The notes under the pieces are model-generated. The model was not told the DNA's origin and did no database searches. It saw only the letters and a list, made by a program, of their open reading frames with translations. From Candidatus Binatia bacterium (GTDB lineage: Bacteria; Desulfobacterota; Binatia; UBA9968), in assembly GCA_036504975.1 (NCBI GenBank), contig DASXUF010000049.1:1-64000 (forward strand): DNA of 64,000 bases, written 5' to 3'. Shown here piece after piece: positions 62,375 to 64,000 of the stretch. The translations under genes were made by a program, and so were the position numbers. Numbering within the stretch: the first letter of the stretch is position 1; each line of letters opens with the position of its first letter.

Positions 62375-62545
62375 ATGCTTAACTGGGCAGTGACTTTTTT
62401 AGTCGTCGCGCTGATTGCGGGCGTCCTTGGGTTATCCGGGATTGCCGGCGCAGCTACCGAGATCGCCTGGATCCTGTTCGTCGTGTTTCTGATCCTGTTT
62501 CTGGTCAGCATGGTGACGGGACGCCGCGCCGGCCCGCCGGTGTAA
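62375..62545 (+). CDS. DUF1328-type small membrane protein
   Basis: 56 residues from ATG 62375 with GGGGGAGG upstream. [20 protein letters not shown] and [20 protein letters not shown] are the two helices of the DUF1328 (YtjA) family. The 5' leader has a GCGGTGGTGGACCACCGC palindrome at 62332. Single-gene unit with a terminator. Confidence 0.9.
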   Translation: MLNWAVTFLVVALIAGVLGLSGIAGAATEIAWILFVVFLILFLVSMVTGRRAGPPV

Positions 62546-62602
62546 CTTCGCCCCGCACGGTCGATTAACCGTAGATTAGTAGGTTAAAGGCATTTTTCGT
62601 TA

Positions 62603-62638
62603 GGGCGGGACCTGCTGCGAATCCCGTCCCATATTTTT
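62603..62638 (+). terminator. Intrinsic terminator of the DUF1328 gene
   Basis: GGGCGGGA pairs with TCCCGTCCC (one bulged T), loop of 11 nt, then ATATTTTTCC. Confidence 0.7.
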
Positions 62639-62696
62639 CCTCTCCTGAAAGCATCCGAACGCGTATGAGATTAAAAAATCTCCGCGCGGTTTAGGT

Positions 62697-62774
62697 AAAA
62701 AAACGGACGGTAGGCAATGGACGTCCCACCCGCAGGCTGTAACGCGGATGAACCGGTCGCTGGCTTACCGTCCG
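62697..62774 (-). terminator. Long hairpin with reverse-strand T-run
   Basis: CGGACGGTAAGC and GCCTACCGTCCG pair (11 of 12) across about 47 nt that hold a further CCGC/GCGG stem, and on the reverse strand the stem is followed by seven Ts. It likely ends the peptidoglycan-binding gene. The large structured loop leaves room for a small RNA. Confidence 0.55.
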
Positions 62775-62809
62775 CTTTAAAAACACCCGCGCGGACTAGT
62801 CGACTGGTG

Positions 62810-63301
62810 CTACTGCTGTTTCCCGCCTTCGGCCCCGCGCTTTAACTCTTTGCCTTCACTGCCCGTAGCGCCCGCGTCACCGCCGGACTTTCCCGAACGA
62901 GCCGAGGAGCCTCGTCCCGAGGATGCGCCCTGCTCTATCCCGAGGGCTTTTTTGGTCTGCTCGTCGAGCGTTCCGGTCGCCTTCAGACCCTGCTTTTCTT
63001 GGAAGGCCTTGAGCGCGTCTTTGGTTTTTGGACCCATGACGCCGTCGATAGCTCCCGGATCTTGGCCCTTGTCTTTCAAGGCTTGCTGGACTTTCTTGAT
63101 CTCTTCGTTGCCCGCCGTCGCGCCCGACCGCGACATACCCGACGCGCCTTGTTCGTTGCCGCTCTGCGCTTGGACGCCTGTCTGACTCTGCGATCCGCTC
63201 TGACTTTGTCCTTCTTTGACTTGCGCCCAGACCGCCAGCGTGGCAAAGGCTACTGCTCCGATTATCGAAAACGCTAAGAGCAATCTTTTGCGTGCTTTCA
63301 T
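62810..63301 (-). CDS. Exported peptidoglycan-binding-domain protein
   Basis: 163 residues with a signal peptide (RLLLAFSIIGAVAFATLAVW). A Ser/Gln/Gly-rich linker precedes a PG_binding_1 domain (residues about 65-120): IKKVQQALKDKGQDPGAIDG, VMGPKTKDALKAFQEKQGLK. The low-complexity Gly/Ser/Lys tail is unstructured. Anchors or associates with the cell wall. The 191-nt gap to the next gene (63302-63492) holds nothing recognisable. Confidence 0.85.
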   Translation of the reverse strand: MKARKRLLLAFSIIGAVAFATLAVWAQVKEGQSQSGSQSQTGVQAQSGNEQGASGMSRSGATAGNEEIKKVQQALKDKGQDPGAIDGVMGPKTKDALKAFQEKQGLKATGTLDEQTKKALGIEQGASSGRGSSARSGKSGGDAGATGSEGKELKRGAEGGKQQ

Positions 63302-63492
63302 CTCTTTCCCTCCTTTTATTTTATTTGAATGCAGACGACTCGCACTTTGCTTCCATGGGAAAGCACATGCGACGGCGAGGAAACCGCAGTGCCGATAAAC
63401 ATAGTGCGGGCCGATTTGGATCGGGTCAATCAGGGAAACACTTGAGAAAGGTGGTAGGGAAATCCCTTAGGGAAATAACGAACCGGTAACCC

Positions 63493-64000
63493 TCATTCAA
63501 GGAGCGCGGCAGACTCAGAGCCGTCCCTTAAATATAAAGGGGTTTTGGCCGGCCCCAAAAAAACCGCAGGCCGCTTGCCGGGTGCTGGAGATCTCGAGAA
63601 AAAAGTCTCGAGGAAATTTTCTATCGACAGAACGCCGGCGGTCCGGGCGTCGCCGTTGACGATCACGCCGACGACATTCCCGGAAAAATCGACGACGGCT
63701 CCGCCGCTCATGTGGTTCTCCACGGCGATGCCCCACTTCGTGTCGGATGGAATACCCTGGGCTTCAAGGTAGCGGCTCTCGTACAGTTCGATGTCCGCCG
63801 CGAAATATCCGCGGTGACGATCGTCGGTCAAATTCAGGAAGCCTCGAGCGATGGCAAAATCGCGGTCGCCCGGATACCCGGCGAGATAAACTTTTTTCGG
63901 CGGGACGAGCGGCTTCAAATCGAAGTCGGCCGCCGGACGGGTCAAGTCGATCATGCCTTTTTGAAAATCCCTCAGCTCCCAATGGGGAAACCCGACGCCG
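63493..64000 (-). CDS. Trypsin-like serine protease, C-terminal part
   Basis: The frame is open to the right edge, so the gene is partial. Visible are KKVYLAGYPGDRDFAIARGF and the nucleophile region ENHMSGGAVVDFSGNVVGVI, where the Ser of MSGGA is in the position of the chymotrypsin-fold GxSGG. The Asp and His of the triad would lie off the window. An ATG at 63954 is within the frame but is not the natural start. Confidence 0.7.
   Translation of the reverse strand, partial: GVGFPHWELRDFQKGMIDLTRPAADFDLKPLVPPKKVYLAGYPGDRDFAIARGFLNLTDDRHRGYFAADIELYESRYLEAQGIPSDTKWGIAVENHMSGGAVVDFSGNVVGVIVNGDARTAGVLSIENFLETFFSRSPAPGKRPAVFLGPAKTPLYLRDGSESAALLE

Overview
The window is a gene-dense, GC-rich bacterial chromosome segment from a Gram-negative-type organism. 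Its gene types fit an uncultured soil or sediment lineage of the deltaproteobacterial sort (Binatota, Rokubacteria/Methylomirabilota or similar). That placement is a guess from gene content; no rRNA or other phylogenetic marker is present.

Layout. (1) 1-1117, reverse strand: start of an Fpg/Nei DNA glycosylase and the azlCD amino-acid exporter pair. (2) 1263-7166, forward: a cupin, then selA, selB and selD, and a secretin-N-domain lipo/periplasmic protein. selD is itself a selenoprotein gene: an in-frame UGA at 5285-5287, followed by a good bacterial SECIS hairpin, extends the frame 93 nt upstream of the apparent ATG. (3) 7368-11236: a complete stressosome module (RsbR, RsbS, RsbT, RsbX types) fused by overlaps to a histidine kinase and a NarL-type regulator. 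A palindromic MITE, an orphan receiver, an orphan winged-helix protein and a frameshifted sigma-54 activator remnant follow. (4) 14103-44154: a 30-kb forward exopolysaccharide locus opened by a NusG paralogue. It holds chain-length, ATPase, tyrosine-kinase and phosphoglycosyltransferase genes (the core of XrtA/PEP-CTERM-type loci), a Wzy-like polymerase/ligase, a Wzx-like flippase, GT4 and GT2 glycosyltransferases, three FemAB/BcsL-like acyltransferases, a DegT-like aminotransferase, a polysaccharide deacetylase, two AsnB-type amidotransferases, a heparinase-family lyase and an AlgD-like sugar-nucleotide dehydrogenase. No exosortase, outer-membrane Wza or PEP-CTERM protein is seen. A secreted propeller-like protein is coded inside the locus, and a larger paralogue with Fn3/Ig-like modules sits convergent at its end. 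(5) 46751-51886: a HEAT-like histidine kinase, a response regulator, a GT-C membrane protein and a truncated GT2 remnant. (6) 51946-64000: a small lipoprotein with a strong terminator, a NitT/TauT-type ABC transporter, a type II NADH dehydrogenase, a nucleotidyltransferase/metallophosphoesterase pair, several tiny membrane proteins (DUF2231, DUF3309, DUF3096, DUF1328), a LigD lacking its phosphoesterase domain, a peptidoglycan-binding protein and a trypsin-like protease running off the right edge.

How it works together. The selenium genes supply selenophosphate, Sec-tRNA and the Sec elongation factor; selC is not visible. The stressosome likely feeds a two-component phosphorelay instead of sigma-B. 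The polysaccharide locus covers initiation, chain elongation, decoration (acylation, amidation, deacetylation, uronate), flipping and polymerisation, with antitermination probably needed to transcribe so long a unit. Two related repeat copies (28.9 and 50.0 kb) and several palindromic repeats mark places where the locus has been rearranged.
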